From contig NZ_RRCH01000023.1 of the NCBI RefSeq assembly GCF_003862495.1, positions 1-64,000 on the forward strand: a stretch of 64,000 nucleotides of DNA, given 5' to 3'. Both the position numbers and the translations under genes were made by a program. The DNA comes from Halocatena pleomorpha. Lineage in GTDB: Archaea; Halobacteriota; Halobacteria; Halobacteriales; Haloarculaceae. Of this stretch, positions 24,291 to 33,345 are shown in pieces (the stretch's first letter is position 1; every line of letters begins with the position of its first letter). Below the pieces are notes generated by a model. That model made no database searches, was not told the DNA's origin, and worked only from the letters and a program-made list of their open reading frames with translations.

Positions 24291-25361
24291 ATGAGTGATG
24301 AACCCCTGTCACGCCGGCAGTGCCTCGGTGCGGTCGCAGGAGTTATGACCGGGCTTGCAGGCTGTTCAGACGTGTTCGGCGGGTTGAATTCTAATAATTC
24401 AAATGAATCGGCACCGACTCCCACGCCCACTCCGACAACATCCACACCTAGTGGGACGGACACGGAGTACACGCGTGTATATCAGGACACGATCAACTCA
24501 GTCATGCAGCTGTCTGTCACCGATTCAACCGGTCGAAACGGTCAGGGGTCGGGGTTCCTATTCCGAGGCCGTCACATCATCACGAACGCGCACGTGGTCA
24601 GTGATATGAGCGAGGTCCACGTGCGGTTTTCGAACGACGAGTGGCGATCAGCCTCGATCACGGGTGTCGATCCATCGAGTGATCTCGCTGTCGTCACGGT
24701 ACAACAACTTCCCGACTACCCGACGCCGCTCTCGTTGCGTGCCGACCAACCGCCGGTCGGCACCGAGGTGGTCGCCATCGGAACCCCCTTTGGTCTTGAA
24801 GGATCCATGACAGCCGGTCTCGTAAGTGGCGTGGATCGATTGATTCCTGCCCCGAACGATTACACGATTCCCGACGCGATCCAGACCAGTGCCCCGGTTA
24901 ATCCAGGGAATTCGGGTGGCCCACTCATGGATCTCGCTGGACGAGTTGTTGGCGTCGTCTCCAGTGGTGGTGGCGATAACCTTGCTTTTGCAATCTCTGC
25001 GGCGCTTATCGAGCGGGTCGTCCCGGCACTTATCGAGGACGGGACGTACGAACACGCTGCCCTCGGCGTTACGGTGCAGTCGGTTACACCCACTGTCGCA
25101 CAACGGCTCGGTCTCGATCAGCCCCGAGGCGTAGTCATCAGAAGCGTCCAGAGTTCCGCTGTGGAGGTGCTCCAGCAGGAGGACGTTATCATCCGTATCG
25201 AGGACACACCAATTAACAGTCGTCAGGAACTGGCGTCGTTTCTCGCGCTCCAAACCTCCCCCGGTGACACCGTCCAGATCTCTGTGATCAGAAATGGAAC
25301 GCGTGAGACCGTCTCTGTCACACTCGGTACGCGCTCGAACCGGAATAATCATAACTTCTGA
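24291..25361 (+). CDS. HtrA/DegP-like serine protease, Tat lipoprotein
   Basis: This 356-residue protein starts with a Tat-type lipoprotein leader (SRRQCLGAVAGVMTGLAGCS) whose lipobox Cys would be lipid-anchored outside the membrane. A Thr/Pro linker (APTPTPTPTTSTPS) leads to a trypsin-like domain with His101 (NAHVVS), Asp131 (SSDLAVV) and Ser208 (NPGNSGGPL). A single PDZ domain follows (about residues 255-345, LGVTVQSVTPTVAQRLGL). The triad is complete, so it should degrade or chaperone misfolded exported proteins. It is transcribed alone upstream of ridA. Confidence 0.9.
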   Translation: MSDEPLSRRQCLGAVAGVMTGLAGCSDVFGGLNSNNSNESAPTPTPTPTTSTPSGTDTEYTRVYQDTINSVMQLSVTDSTGRNGQGSGFLFRGRHIITNAHVVSDMSEVHVRFSNDEWRSASITGVDPSSDLAVVTVQQLPDYPTPLSLRADQPPVGTEVVAIGTPFGLEGSMTAGLVSGVDRLIPAPNDYTIPDAIQTSAPVNPGNSGGPLMDLAGRVVGVVSSGGGDNLAFAISAALIERVVPALIEDGTYEHAALGVTVQSVTPTVAQRLGLDQPRGVVIRSVQSSAVEVLQQEDVIIRIEDTPINSRQELASFLALQTSPGDTVQISVIRNGTRETVSVTLGTRSNRNNHNF

Positions 25362-25460
25362 CAATTCGTCGTCTTCCGTCATAGCACTACTTCTCCACGA
25401 CTCCCGATCGGTGTCATCGGGGACAGCGGGTTTTATCACCGCACCTGGTATAAACAAGGT

Positions 25461-25841
25461 ATGAAACGCGTGATCAGCACGGAATCAGCACCCGCCGCAG
25501 TCGGCGCGTACAGTCAGGCAACGACGGACGGTAACGTTCTGTTTACCGCAGGACAGTTGCCGATGACCGCTGATGGTGAATTGCTTGACGACGAATCTGT
25601 CGCTGCTCAGACTGAACAATCGCTGTCGAACGTCGCGGCGATTCTCGAAGAAGCGGATCTCGACATGACTAACGTTCTCAAGGTAACCGTCTTCCTCGAC
25701 GACATCGAGGATTTCGATGAGATGAACGACACCTACACCACGTTCTTCGAGGAGGAGCCACCCGCCAGGAGCGCTGTCGAAGTGGCAAACGTTCCGAAAG
25801 GCGCAGCCGTGGAAATCGAAGCCATCGCAACGATCGACTGA
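25461..25841 (+). CDS. ridA: RidA family enamine/imine deaminase
   Basis: This 126-residue cytoplasmic protein of the YjgF/YER057c/UK114 family hydrolyses reactive 2-aminoacrylate-type imines. Visible signatures are STESAPAAVGAYSQATTDGN near the N-terminus, FTAGQLPM, and the closing EEPPARSAVEVANVPKGAAV with the substrate-binding Arg in PARSAVEV. The length is exactly that of the family, which forms trimers. It is a short distance from the F420 reductase-like gene on the same strand. Confidence 0.9.
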   Translation: MKRVISTESAPAAVGAYSQATTDGNVLFTAGQLPMTADGELLDDESVAAQTEQSLSNVAAILEEADLDMTNVLKVTVFLDDIEDFDEMNDTYTTFFEEEPPARSAVEVANVPKGAAVEIEAIATID

Positions 25842-25945
25842 GAGCGACGACCACCGAGGACCTGTGGCGGTCCGGAATGCAGTGTACTGAGTGACGGCTG
25901 TCGTCGGAGGGATACGTCTTTGGGGGAGCGGGTCTCACGTCGGAT

Positions 25946-26614
25946 ATGGATATCGCACTCCTTGGCGGAACAGGTGACATCGGTGAAGGACTCGCGTTGC
26001 GGTGGGCCCAAGATACAGACCACACTGTCGTTGTCGGCTCTCGTGATTCCGAGAAAGCAACCCGGAGAGCAGACGACTACGGCACGTTGCTCGGGGAGCG
26101 TGGCGTCGAACACAATGTTGTTGGGATGGGCAACGAGGCAGCCACTGCGCGCGCCGATGTGGTTGTTCTCAGCGTTCCGCCGGAGTACGCCATCTCGACC
26201 GTCGAGACGGTTTCAGACGGACTCACCAGCGACGATGTGCTCGTCAGCCCCGCAGTGAGTATGGACCGCGATGGAGCCGGATTTCACGCAACGCCACCAG
26301 AGGACGGCTCAGTCGCACAAGCCATTGCGGCGGTTGCACCCGAGGACGTTCCGGTCGTTGGCGCGTTCCAAAGCCTCGCTGCTGGTGCGCTCAGTGACTT
26401 GGATACCGAGCTTCGAACAGACACCGTGGTGACCGGTGACGATCCCGAGGCCACGGCGCTCGTGCGATCGCTCGCTGACGCGATCGAGGGGTTGCGAGCG
26501 CTCGAAGGCGGACCGCTCGCGGTAACAGCACTCGTCGAGAGCGTCACGCCGCTGTTGATCAATCTCGCGATGAACAACGAAGGAATGCACGATCTCGGCG
26601 TTCGGTTCCAGTAG
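25946..26614 (+). CDS. npdG: NADPH:F420 oxidoreductase-like protein
   Basis: This 222-residue protein has an N-terminal Rossmann fold, MDIALLGGTGDIGEGLALRW, in which the GGTGDIG loop is typical of F420-dependent NADP reductase (Fno/NpdG). VVGSRDSEKA gives an NADP-type second strand, and VVVLSVPPEYA is also conserved in the family. It would exchange hydride between coenzyme F420 and NADP. Length fits. The flavin/F420-type oxidoreductase at 61240 may use the same cofactor pool. Confidence 0.82.
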   Translation: MDIALLGGTGDIGEGLALRWAQDTDHTVVVGSRDSEKATRRADDYGTLLGERGVEHNVVGMGNEAATARADVVVLSVPPEYAISTVETVSDGLTSDDVLVSPAVSMDRDGAGFHATPPEDGSVAQAIAAVAPEDVPVVGAFQSLAAGALSDLDTELRTDTVVTGDDPEATALVRSLADAIEGLRALEGGPLAVTALVESVTPLLINLAMNNEGMHDLGVRFQ

Positions 26615-26707
26615 CCGTGTTCCCTGGGTCCAACGCATCGATCGCTTCACTCGTGACTGGGGGTGTCTCGAAGCGACACACGGCTCAAGCGGCGCTTATG
26701 ATTGTTA

Positions 26708-28021
26708 TTAGGCCGCCCGCTGAGTTGCTTCGAGATCGAGATCGATAGCGTTCGCTCGTGTTCTGATCTCCTCGGCGTCTGCGGTCGTGAGTTCACCGTC
26801 GCGCATGAGGATGTTCCCGTCAACCATCGAGAACTCGACATCGTCACCGTGGGCGCCGAACACCAGATGGGAAAACACGTCGTGCAGTGGCGTTGCACGG
26901 GTGCGCTCCGTCGTGATACCGATGATGTCCGCACGCCACCCTTCTCGCAGCGCCCCGAGTCGCTCGAAGCCCGCAGCGTTGGCCCCATTGATCGTCGCCA
27001 TCTCGAAGATGGTGCGGGCGGGTGTCGCGGTCGGATCGAGCTGACCGACCTTCTGGAGTAGGCTCGCTTGACGCATCTCGGTGAACGGGTCAAGCGTGTT
27101 GTTACACGGTGGTCCGTCGTTACCGAGCGCGACGTTGATACCACGATCGAGATAGTCCCACACCGGCGCGATGCCCGAAGCGAGTTTCATGTTCGAGGAC
27201 GGACAGTGTGTGACGTGCGTTCCGGTTTCTGCGAGCACCTCGCGTTCTGAGTCGTCGGTCCACACGCAGTGGGCGAGCACGACATCCTCGCCAGTAAGGC
27301 CAACCTCATCGAGCCAATGGATGTTGCGCATCCCGGTGTCGCTCTCGACGGTTTCGATCTCGTTTCTGTTTTCGCTAGCGTGGGTGTGGATGCGGACGCC
27401 GTCGTAGGCGTCAGCGAGTTCGCGCGCGCCACGAAGGCACGCCTCAGTACAGGACACTGCGAATCGTGGCGTGACGGCGTACCGGATGCGGTCGTCGAAC
27501 GATCGGTGATACTTCCGGATGAGCCGTTCGCTCTCGTCTAACGCCCGGTCAGTCGCTTCAAGGAGTCCATCGGGCGATCGCTGATCCATCATGACCTTTC
27601 CGAGCACGGCACGGACACCCATCTCTCCGGCCGCCTCGAACGCACGGTTCGAATGGGTGACCGACAAGTGATCGATGGCGGTTGTGGTGCCGCTCTCGAT
27701 CAGTTCGAGATAGCCAAGTTTGGCTGCGATCTCCATCTCCTCGCCCGTGAGCGACTCCTCCATCGGAAGAATGTAATCGAACAGCCAATCGAGTAGCTCG
27801 GTGTCGTCTGCAATCCCTCGACCGAGGCTCTGGACGGAATGGATGTGTCCGCCGACCAGTCCCGGCATGAGGATGTCATACTTCTCTTCACGGTGATCGG
27901 GGTACCGGTCAACGATCTCCTCGCGGTCACCGACCGCTTCGATCTGTGAATCACGTACAACGACGCTCCCGTCGTGGATGACTGTCGACGAATCGACGAC
28001 GATTACCCCCGATAGTATCAT
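26708..28021 (-). CDS. Amidohydrolase, MtaD/SAH-deaminase-like
   Basis: This 437-residue zinc hydrolase of the amidohydrolase superfamily has metal ligands in GGHIHS (about residue 62), THASEN (about 215) and LAHCVW (about 250), with the catalytic Asp in LGNDGPPCNN (about 300). The architecture and length resemble 5'-methylthioadenosine/S-adenosylhomocysteine deaminases and related chlorohydrolase-like enzymes (TrzA/AtzA group). Substrate choice within this group cannot be judged by eye. It is transcribed alone. Confidence 0.78.
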   Translation of the reverse strand: MILSGVIVVDSSTVIHDGSVVVRDSQIEAVGDREEIVDRYPDHREEKYDILMPGLVGGHIHSVQSLGRGIADDTELLDWLFDYILPMEESLTGEEMEIAAKLGYLELIESGTTTAIDHLSVTHSNRAFEAAGEMGVRAVLGKVMMDQRSPDGLLEATDRALDESERLIRKYHRSFDDRIRYAVTPRFAVSCTEACLRGARELADAYDGVRIHTHASENRNEIETVESDTGMRNIHWLDEVGLTGEDVVLAHCVWTDDSEREVLAETGTHVTHCPSSNMKLASGIAPVWDYLDRGINVALGNDGPPCNNTLDPFTEMRQASLLQKVGQLDPTATPARTIFEMATINGANAAGFERLGALREGWRADIIGITTERTRATPLHDVFSHLVFGAHGDDVEFSMVDGNILMRDGELTTADAEEIRTRANAIDLDLEATQRAA

Positions 28022-28341
28022 ACCACCTCGGGTATGATGATGCGTCGTATAAAATCTTGTTCACCGAAGACACCGCTCCGGTGTGAACGCCTTCGTTCCC
28101 ATGACGCGTCGATCAAAGCGTTCCGAGTGATAGACGAACGAGTAGCCATGAATTCATGTACAATTACGTTTCGAAGCAGTTCACGAATCTACGCGCGTAA
28201 CAGACGTTGCACTAGCCGGCGGGTTGGTCGGGCTGTGTGCCCGGAATATCGTGTAAAACACAGCAGTGATTCTTGATGAATACTACCGGGGTGGTGGAAC
28301 ACTCACACTCGATTTGCTACAGAAGTACTCACAATTATCGA
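28022..28341. other. Intergenic stretch with one hairpin
   Basis: A perfect dyad ACACCG-CTC-CGGTGT lies at 28070-28084, about 50 bp upstream of the amidohydrolase start codon. The rest has no convincing gene; one 80-residue plus-strand frame is highly basic and is rejected. Confidence 0.4.
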
Positions 28342-29364
28342 CTACTTCTTTCCGACTACGATCGATCCTCGGCCTGGGAGGTCACACGCCATCGTCCTTG
28401 AAAAACCAGCTTCCTGAAGCCATGATTGACACTGTTCGTGTGTGTAATCAAATCCGTTTGTTTCGACTTGGATGTACAGATTCATCAATAACGCGTCGTC
28501 GTTTTCGCGGCGTTCGTCATCGATCATCGTTCCGTACACGAGAAGCGCCCCTTCTTCCGGCAGTGCGTCGTGAGCGCGTTGAATGAGTTCTCTCTTATGA
28601 GCAAGATCGAAGTCGTGTAACAGTCGTCCCATCACGAAGACATCGTGTTCAGGCAGTCCGTCCTCGAAGATGTCTCCTGCGTGGAACGACACCCGGTCTG
28701 CGACGCCACTGTTTGCGATGAACTCCGTTGCAATCGGTTCGAGTCGTGGAAGATCGAACGCTGTTGCCTCGATGTGATCGTTCTTTTCAGCCACGATTAC
28801 GGGAACGATACCTTTCGAAGCACCCACGTCACACATCGTCTCGTACTCTTCCCATTCGAAAGATTCAGCGAGAATCTCAGCAACGCGGGAGCTCATCCCC
28901 GCCATCCCGTTTACGAAGCGCTCGAAGAGGGCGTCGTCTCCGTACAGTTCGTCAAACACGTCTTTGTCCTCGCTGTGGGCTGTCTGTGGCTCTCCCGTCC
29001 GAAGTGTCTCCGTGAGATTCCCGAACAACGGATACATCCGTGCGTTCGCCCACTCGAAGTGACTGCCGATGTACGTTGCTTTGTTCCGGTCGAGGAATCT
29101 GTCTGCGTCGGGTGCGTTCCGATACACGCCGTCGTTTCGTTCGAGTAGGCCCAAAGCGACCAACGCATCGAGAAAATCGGCTGCAATCTCAGGATGAATA
29201 TCAAGACGGTCTGTAAGCGCCGTCCACGACGCGGGGTTCTCCGCTAGTTCCGTGAATACACCGAGCTCGACGGCACTCAGAAACGTTTTCGATGCTAGAA
29301 ATCCGAACCCGATCTGACGAATCCGTTCTAGGGCCGGTGCCGGCTCTGGCATAGTTTGAGACAT
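28342..29364 (-). CDS. SAM-dependent O-methyltransferase-like protein
   Basis: This 340-residue protein is built like the acetylserotonin/hydroxyneurosporene O-methyltransferase group. An N-terminal winged-helix dimerisation domain (SAVELGVFTELAENPASWTA; FLDALVALGLLERNDGVYRN) is followed by a Rossmann methyltransferase domain with CDVGASKGIVP (SAM motif I variant), FDLP and FHAGDIFEDGLPEHDVFVMG. LLHDFDLAHKRELI matches the catalytic His region. The ATG at 29364 is preferred to an upstream TTG. It precedes the TetR-type gene on the same strand; the substrate is unknown. Confidence 0.8.
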   Translation of the reverse strand: MSQTMPEPAPALERIRQIGFGFLASKTFLSAVELGVFTELAENPASWTALTDRLDIHPEIAADFLDALVALGLLERNDGVYRNAPDADRFLDRNKATYIGSHFEWANARMYPLFGNLTETLRTGEPQTAHSEDKDVFDELYGDDALFERFVNGMAGMSSRVAEILAESFEWEEYETMCDVGASKGIVPVIVAEKNDHIEATAFDLPRLEPIATEFIANSGVADRVSFHAGDIFEDGLPEHDVFVMGRLLHDFDLAHKRELIQRAHDALPEEGALLVYGTMIDDERRENDDALLMNLYIQVETNGFDYTHEQCQSWLQEAGFSRTMACDLPGRGSIVVGKK

Positions 29365-29427
29365 ACACAACAGACATTAAACCATTTCTATTTATCTGTA
29401 TACTATCTGGTAGGAATCAAACAGCCA

Positions 29428-30063
29428 TCAGTCGGCTGTCAATCCTTTTGCAAGAGTTTCGATCAACGCATTCCGAACGTGTTCGTAATATCCGTGCTTG
29501 ATCCCATCGAGTTCTCTTTCGTACCGTTCGTACTCGTCTTTATGTAATATAAGGAGACCGACCGATCCACCCATGATCCCGAGTACGGTGAGTGGCTCCA
29601 TCTCCGAAATTGGTCCCTCACTTTGTTTCTGGAGGTCCTCGATGATCGGAACAAACTCGGCTAATTCTTGACGTTGAAGCTCCGCAAGTTGATCTTGAGA
29701 GACGTTGCGGAGGATGTCTTGGTAGTTGCCTTTAATGATAGTTTGTTGGATAAATGGGTTTTCCTCACCGAATTCGGCGTAACACCGGAAAAACCGTTCG
29801 AGTCCCTCCTGAGGATTGTCTACTTCAAGCAACTCTGACCGGACGTTAGTCATGTACTCCTCCAGTTCCCGCTGAAGAATAACGAGATACAGATCCGATT
29901 TCGAATCAAAAAATTGGTAAAACGTCGGTTTGGCAATCCTGGTCGGTTCAGTGATGTCCGCAACGGTCGTTTTCTTTGGACCGTACTGCAACAGTAGTTC
30001 GTGTCCGATTTCGATGAGCTGTTCTCTGATGCGTTCCCGTTCTTCGTCAGTGAAACCGGCCAT
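29428..30063 (-). CDS. TetR family transcriptional repressor
   Basis: This 211-residue regulator has an N-terminal TetR helix-turn-helix (TTVADITEPTRIAKPTFYQF) and a helical ligand-binding domain. I take the ATG at 30063 (MAGFTDEERERIRE) as the start, because the longer frame would put 16 extra residues over the operator region. It is divergent from an ABC-2 exporter, separated by about 97 bp that hold matching inverted repeats. Self-repression and control of the exporter are therefore likely. Confidence 0.85.
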   Translation of the reverse strand: MAGFTDEERERIREQLIEIGHELLLQYGPKKTTVADITEPTRIAKPTFYQFFDSKSDLYLVILQRELEEYMTNVRSELLEVDNPQEGLERFFRCYAEFGEENPFIQQTIIKGNYQDILRNVSQDQLAELQRQELAEFVPIIEDLQKQSEGPISEMEPLTVLGIMGGSVGLLILHKDEYERYERELDGIKHGYYEHVRNALIETLAKGLTAD

Positions 30064-30087
30064 GATCGTTGTTTGCTTCCTTACTAC

Positions 30088-30142
30088 ATAACCAAATTGG
30101 TCATCAGTCATGGCTTCATAAACGAAAAAGATATTTGGTTAT
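30088..30142. promoter_or_regulatory. Candidate TetR operator pair in divergent promoter
   Basis: ATAACCAAAT at 30088-30097 and its exact complement ATTTGGTTAT at 30133-30142 flank 35 bp. The first also forms a local dyad ACCAA-A-TTGGT (30091-30101). They lie between the divergent TetR and ABC genes, covering the likely promoters of both. Confidence 0.55.
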
Positions 30143-30160
30143 AGAGTTAATGAGCATGGC

Positions 30161-31075
30161 ATGGACGCGATCGAAGTAACCGAGCTAACCAAGGAGTACG
30201 GGAGCGTTCGCGCCGTCGATTCGCTGTCGTTCACCGTGTCTGAGGGTGAGATCTTCGGCTATCTCGGGCCGAACGGTGCTGGGAAAACCACGACGATCCG
30301 TGCGCTGTTGGGGTTGCTCACGCCGACATCAGGAACTGCGAGGGTGCTCGGGGCCGACGTTCGCGAGGAGGCCGCGCTGATCGAAGCCAAACGCCACATC
30401 GGCTACCTCCCGGCGACTCTCGGCTTTGACGAAGCGGTAACGGGGCGTCGAGTCCTCGATTACCACGCGTCTCTCAAAGGAGATTACCGACGCGACGAAC
30501 TTCTCGAAACGTTCACTCCACCGCTGGACCGACCGATTCGGGAGTATTCAACGGGAAACACACGGATGTTGGGCATCATCCAGACGTTCATGCACGATCC
30601 CGATTTGGTGATTATGGACGAACCGACCGCCGGACTCGATCCGTTGAAGCAGGAGGAATTCAACGAGTTCATTCGAGCAGAACGGAGGCGTGGAACGACG
30701 ATCTTCTTCTCTTCGCACGTGTTAAGCGAAGTCCGCCGTGTTTGCGATCGCGTCGGGATCCTCAGAGCGGGCCGCCTCGTCGGGCTAGAGGAGATCGGGG
30801 CGCTCCTCGATCGCGGTGGCAAACGAGTCCACGTCGTTCCATCCGACGGCGACAGTTTGGGAGTTGCTGATCTCGATGGCGCCGTCGACGTTACGACGGT
30901 CGGTGAGGAAATCCAGTTCACCTACACTGGTGAGTACAACACGTTGCTCGACGAACTCGCGGGCCACGACGTGCGCGATATCGAGATCAGTGAGCCAGCG
31001 CTCGAAGACGTGTTCATGCACTACTACGGTACCGAGCACGAAACGAACCCACCCACGGAGACCGCTGATGTTTGA
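30161..31075 (+). CDS. ABC-2 type exporter, ATP-binding protein
   Basis: This 304-residue ATPase has Walker A GPNGAGKTT (residues 36-44), a signature region YSTGNTRMLGI in place of LSGGQ, Walker B LVIMDEPTAGLD and a switch His in FFSSHVLSEV. The STGN signature variant is common in haloarchaeal ABC-2 systems. It energises export by the permease encoded next, whose ATG overlaps its 3' end by 8 bp. The substrate is unknown; regulation by the divergent TetR protein suggests a drug or lipid-like effector. Confidence 0.88.
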   Translation: MDAIEVTELTKEYGSVRAVDSLSFTVSEGEIFGYLGPNGAGKTTTIRALLGLLTPTSGTARVLGADVREEAALIEAKRHIGYLPATLGFDEAVTGRRVLDYHASLKGDYRRDELLETFTPPLDRPIREYSTGNTRMLGIIQTFMHDPDLVIMDEPTAGLDPLKQEEFNEFIRAERRRGTTIFFSSHVLSEVRRVCDRVGILRAGRLVGLEEIGALLDRGGKRVHVVPSDGDSLGVADLDGAVDVTTVGEEIQFTYTGEYNTLLDELAGHDVRDIEISEPALEDVFMHYYGTEHETNPPTETADV

Positions 31076-31853
31076 GACCGCCCGGTATGAGTGGGAGCGC
31101 CGGTTCCGGGGGACCGTCGTTATCGCTGTCGGAATGACTATTCTCACCGGGTTTTTCGTCTGGTATTTCTCAGTTCTCGACACGGAAAGCTTGCAACGGA
31201 TGGCCACATCGCTCCCGCCAGCGATGCTTGAGGCGTTCGGTATCGAGACGATCGCTACCATCGAAGGATTTCTCGCCGTTGAAGTGTACAATTTCCTTTG
31301 GGTGCTTGGTCTCGGGCTGTATTTCGCATACACTGCAGGCGGGTTGATTGCCGGTGACATCGAACGGAATCGGATGGATCTGCTGGCGTCGTTTCCCGTC
31401 TCTCGGTCACGACTCCTGTTTGATAAGTACGGTTCGTTGCTCCCTCCGATCGTCGTGTTCAACGTTGCCGTCGGCCTAGTCGTGTACGGTAGTGTGGCTG
31501 CGATCGGTGAATCGATCGATCCGATCCATCTCCTGTTGGTTCACGCCCTGTCAATTCCGTACTTACTCGCGTGCGCGGCGATCGGGACCGTCTTCACCGT
31601 GCTTCTCGACCGAGCGGACACCGCAAAACGAGGGGCGGTCGGACTGGTCTTTGCCCTCTTTTTGCTTGACTCTGTTACCGCGAACGCCGAGCGTCTCGGT
31701 TGGGTCGGGAATCTGAGTCCCACACAGTATTACGATCCGAGTGAGATACTCGTTGATGGAACGTACGCCCTCACTGACAGTGGCGTCTTACTCACGATTA
31801 CCGTTGTCTTGTTACTTAGTAGTCAGACTATATTCAAACGGCGTGATATTTAG
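31068..31853 (+). CDS. ABC-2 type exporter, permease
   Basis: This 261-residue membrane protein has about six helices and starts MFETARYEWERRFRGTVVIA. The ATG at 31068 lies inside the end of the ATPase gene (8-bp overlap, ATGTTTGA), which decides the start; a longer frame opening at 30816 is only overlap with the ATPase gene. ISRNRMD-like cytoplasmic loop text (AGDIERNRMDLLASFPVSRS) is typical of ABC-2 permeases. It forms the exporter with the preceding ATPase. Confidence 0.82.
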   Translation: MFETARYEWERRFRGTVVIAVGMTILTGFFVWYFSVLDTESLQRMATSLPPAMLEAFGIETIATIEGFLAVEVYNFLWVLGLGLYFAYTAGGLIAGDIERNRMDLLASFPVSRSRLLFDKYGSLLPPIVVFNVAVGLVVYGSVAAIGESIDPIHLLLVHALSIPYLLACAAIGTVFTVLLDRADTAKRGAVGLVFALFLLDSVTANAERLGWVGNLSPTQYYDPSEILVDGTYALTDSGVLLTITVVLLLSSQTIFKRRDI

Positions 31854-32111
31854 CGATACTAGCATTGACGGCGCCTTTTCTGATATTTATCAGATAACAG
31901 TACTAAATAGTGTGCGATAGTACCTACTCTAACGCCGTCCAAGCGGTATAGATGGTATTCCAAGTATGAAAATTTACATAAGAATACGTTCAATACTTTT
32001 TAAATATACAAGCTTTTTTATACTTTGTGTGTATGGTAGTCGAATACTATGATATACGAACTATTTCAGACGACTGTGATCAAAACCCCGTGGACTGAAT
32101 TCCACTCCCCG
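31854..32111. other. AT-rich intergenic gap with a weak cluster of the 9-bp unit
   Basis: In-phase units TAACGCCGT, CCAAGCGGT, ATAGATGGT and ATTCCAAGT lie at 31930-31965, with looser ones (GATAACAGT at 31893) before them. They resemble degenerate members of the parA-linked array. The remainder (31970-32060) is strongly AT-rich with no gene. Confidence 0.4.
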
Positions 32112-33239
32112 TTAGTTGTATTGTTCGATTGCTGTCGTGTCGACAGTGATCCCAAGTCCTGGTTCCTGTGGCACGTTAAGAACTCCATCAGTCGGATCGA
32201 AGGGCGTTCGGAGGATTTCCGAGCGGAGGGGGTTGTGGCTGCGGTCGAATTCGAGAAACCTCGGTTCCGGTTCGGTCCGGCTATGAGGATACGCCGGCAG
32301 GCTCGCGGCGAACTGGACGGCAGCAGCGAGTCCGACCGCGCTGTTCCAGACATGGGGCGTGACGCCGACGTTTTCGGTCGTAGCCAGATCGGCAATGCGT
32401 CGGGCTTCTGAGAGACCACCACACCGAGCGAGGTTCGGCTGGACGATGTCGACAAGCCGGTCGTCGATGAGTCGCTTGAACGCGAACCGTCCGTAGTGGG
32501 CCTCACCAGCGGCAATCGGGGTGTCGATCGCTCGTCCGACCTCTCGGTAACCGGAGTAGTTCTCCGGTGGCACTGGCTCTTCAATCCACGTGAGATCGAA
32601 TTCCGCGAGCGCACGGGTGCTTTTGATCGCTTGATCGGGCCGATAGTTCCCGTTCATGTCGACCATCAGGTGCGCATCCTCACCGAGAATTTCCCGCGCG
32701 GTACGTACTCGCTCGATATCGGCAGCGACACCGCTGCCGATCTTGATCTTCGCGGCGGTGAATCCCGTTTTGTGAGCTGTTTCGATCGGCTGTTCGATTG
32801 GCCGGTTTTCTTCGGTGAAATACATCGTGGAGGCGTAGGGCGTGAGCGACGTGCGTTCAGTGCCGCCGAGCAGTCGGTGGATCGGCTGCCCGACAGTCTT
32901 GCCGATGATGTCCCAACAGGCAGTATCGACTGCGCTGAGGACGCTCTGGACGAACACGCTCCCACCGAAGTGGTACGGATCCGTGTAGGTCCCTTCCGCT
33001 AGCGATTCAACAGTGAACGGATCCATGCCGATCACGTCGTCCCGAAACAGTTCGTCGACAGTGGCTTGGGCGATCGATCCGGGGACGAACGCCTCTCCCC
33101 ACCCCACAGTACCATCCGATGTTGTCAGTCGAAGCAGCGTCGTTGATCGCGTCCGGCCGAATCCACGCGCATCACCCACCCCTTTCCCTTCGGGCAGTGA
33201 GTGGGTGAGTCCGATCACTCGAATGTCAGTTATGTCCAT
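32112..33239 (-). CDS. Enolase superfamily (mandelate racemase/MLE) sugar-acid dehydratase
   Basis: This 375-residue enzyme has the full active-site set of the mandelate racemase subgroup: KIK (Lys164/Lys166), metal ligands Asp194 (MVDMNGNY), Glu220 (WIEEP) and Glu246 (AGEAHYG), and His296 (TPHVWNS) as the second base. Members dehydrate aldonic or aldaric acids. Placed in a pectin/uronate region, a galactarate or glucarate dehydratase or a cycloisomerase is most likely, by inference. The ATG at 33239 is chosen over an upstream in-frame start because MDITDIRVIG is the usual beginning. It is divergent from the ThuA gene. Confidence 0.82.
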   Translation of the reverse strand: MDITDIRVIGLTHSLPEGKGVGDARGFGRTRSTTLLRLTTSDGTVGWGEAFVPGSIAQATVDELFRDDVIGMDPFTVESLAEGTYTDPYHFGGSVFVQSVLSAVDTACWDIIGKTVGQPIHRLLGGTERTSLTPYASTMYFTEENRPIEQPIETAHKTGFTAAKIKIGSGVAADIERVRTAREILGEDAHLMVDMNGNYRPDQAIKSTRALAEFDLTWIEEPVPPENYSGYREVGRAIDTPIAAGEAHYGRFAFKRLIDDRLVDIVQPNLARCGGLSEARRIADLATTENVGVTPHVWNSAVGLAAAVQFAASLPAYPHSRTEPEPRFLEFDRSHNPLRSEILRTPFDPTDGVLNVPQEPGLGITVDTTAIEQYN

Positions 33240-33345
33240 GCACAGACGGGCGGCGGGACACCGCATATACGTTTCGTTTCATTGATTGATCCCCCTGAAC
33301 GCCGTGGACGGAGGATTTATGACGATCGCCAGCAGGTACACGTAT

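Noticed and set aside
28034-28276. 80-residue plus-strand frame between the amidohydrolase and methyltransferase genes
   Set aside because: Very basic product, no family and no clear initiation context; composition unlike real genes here.
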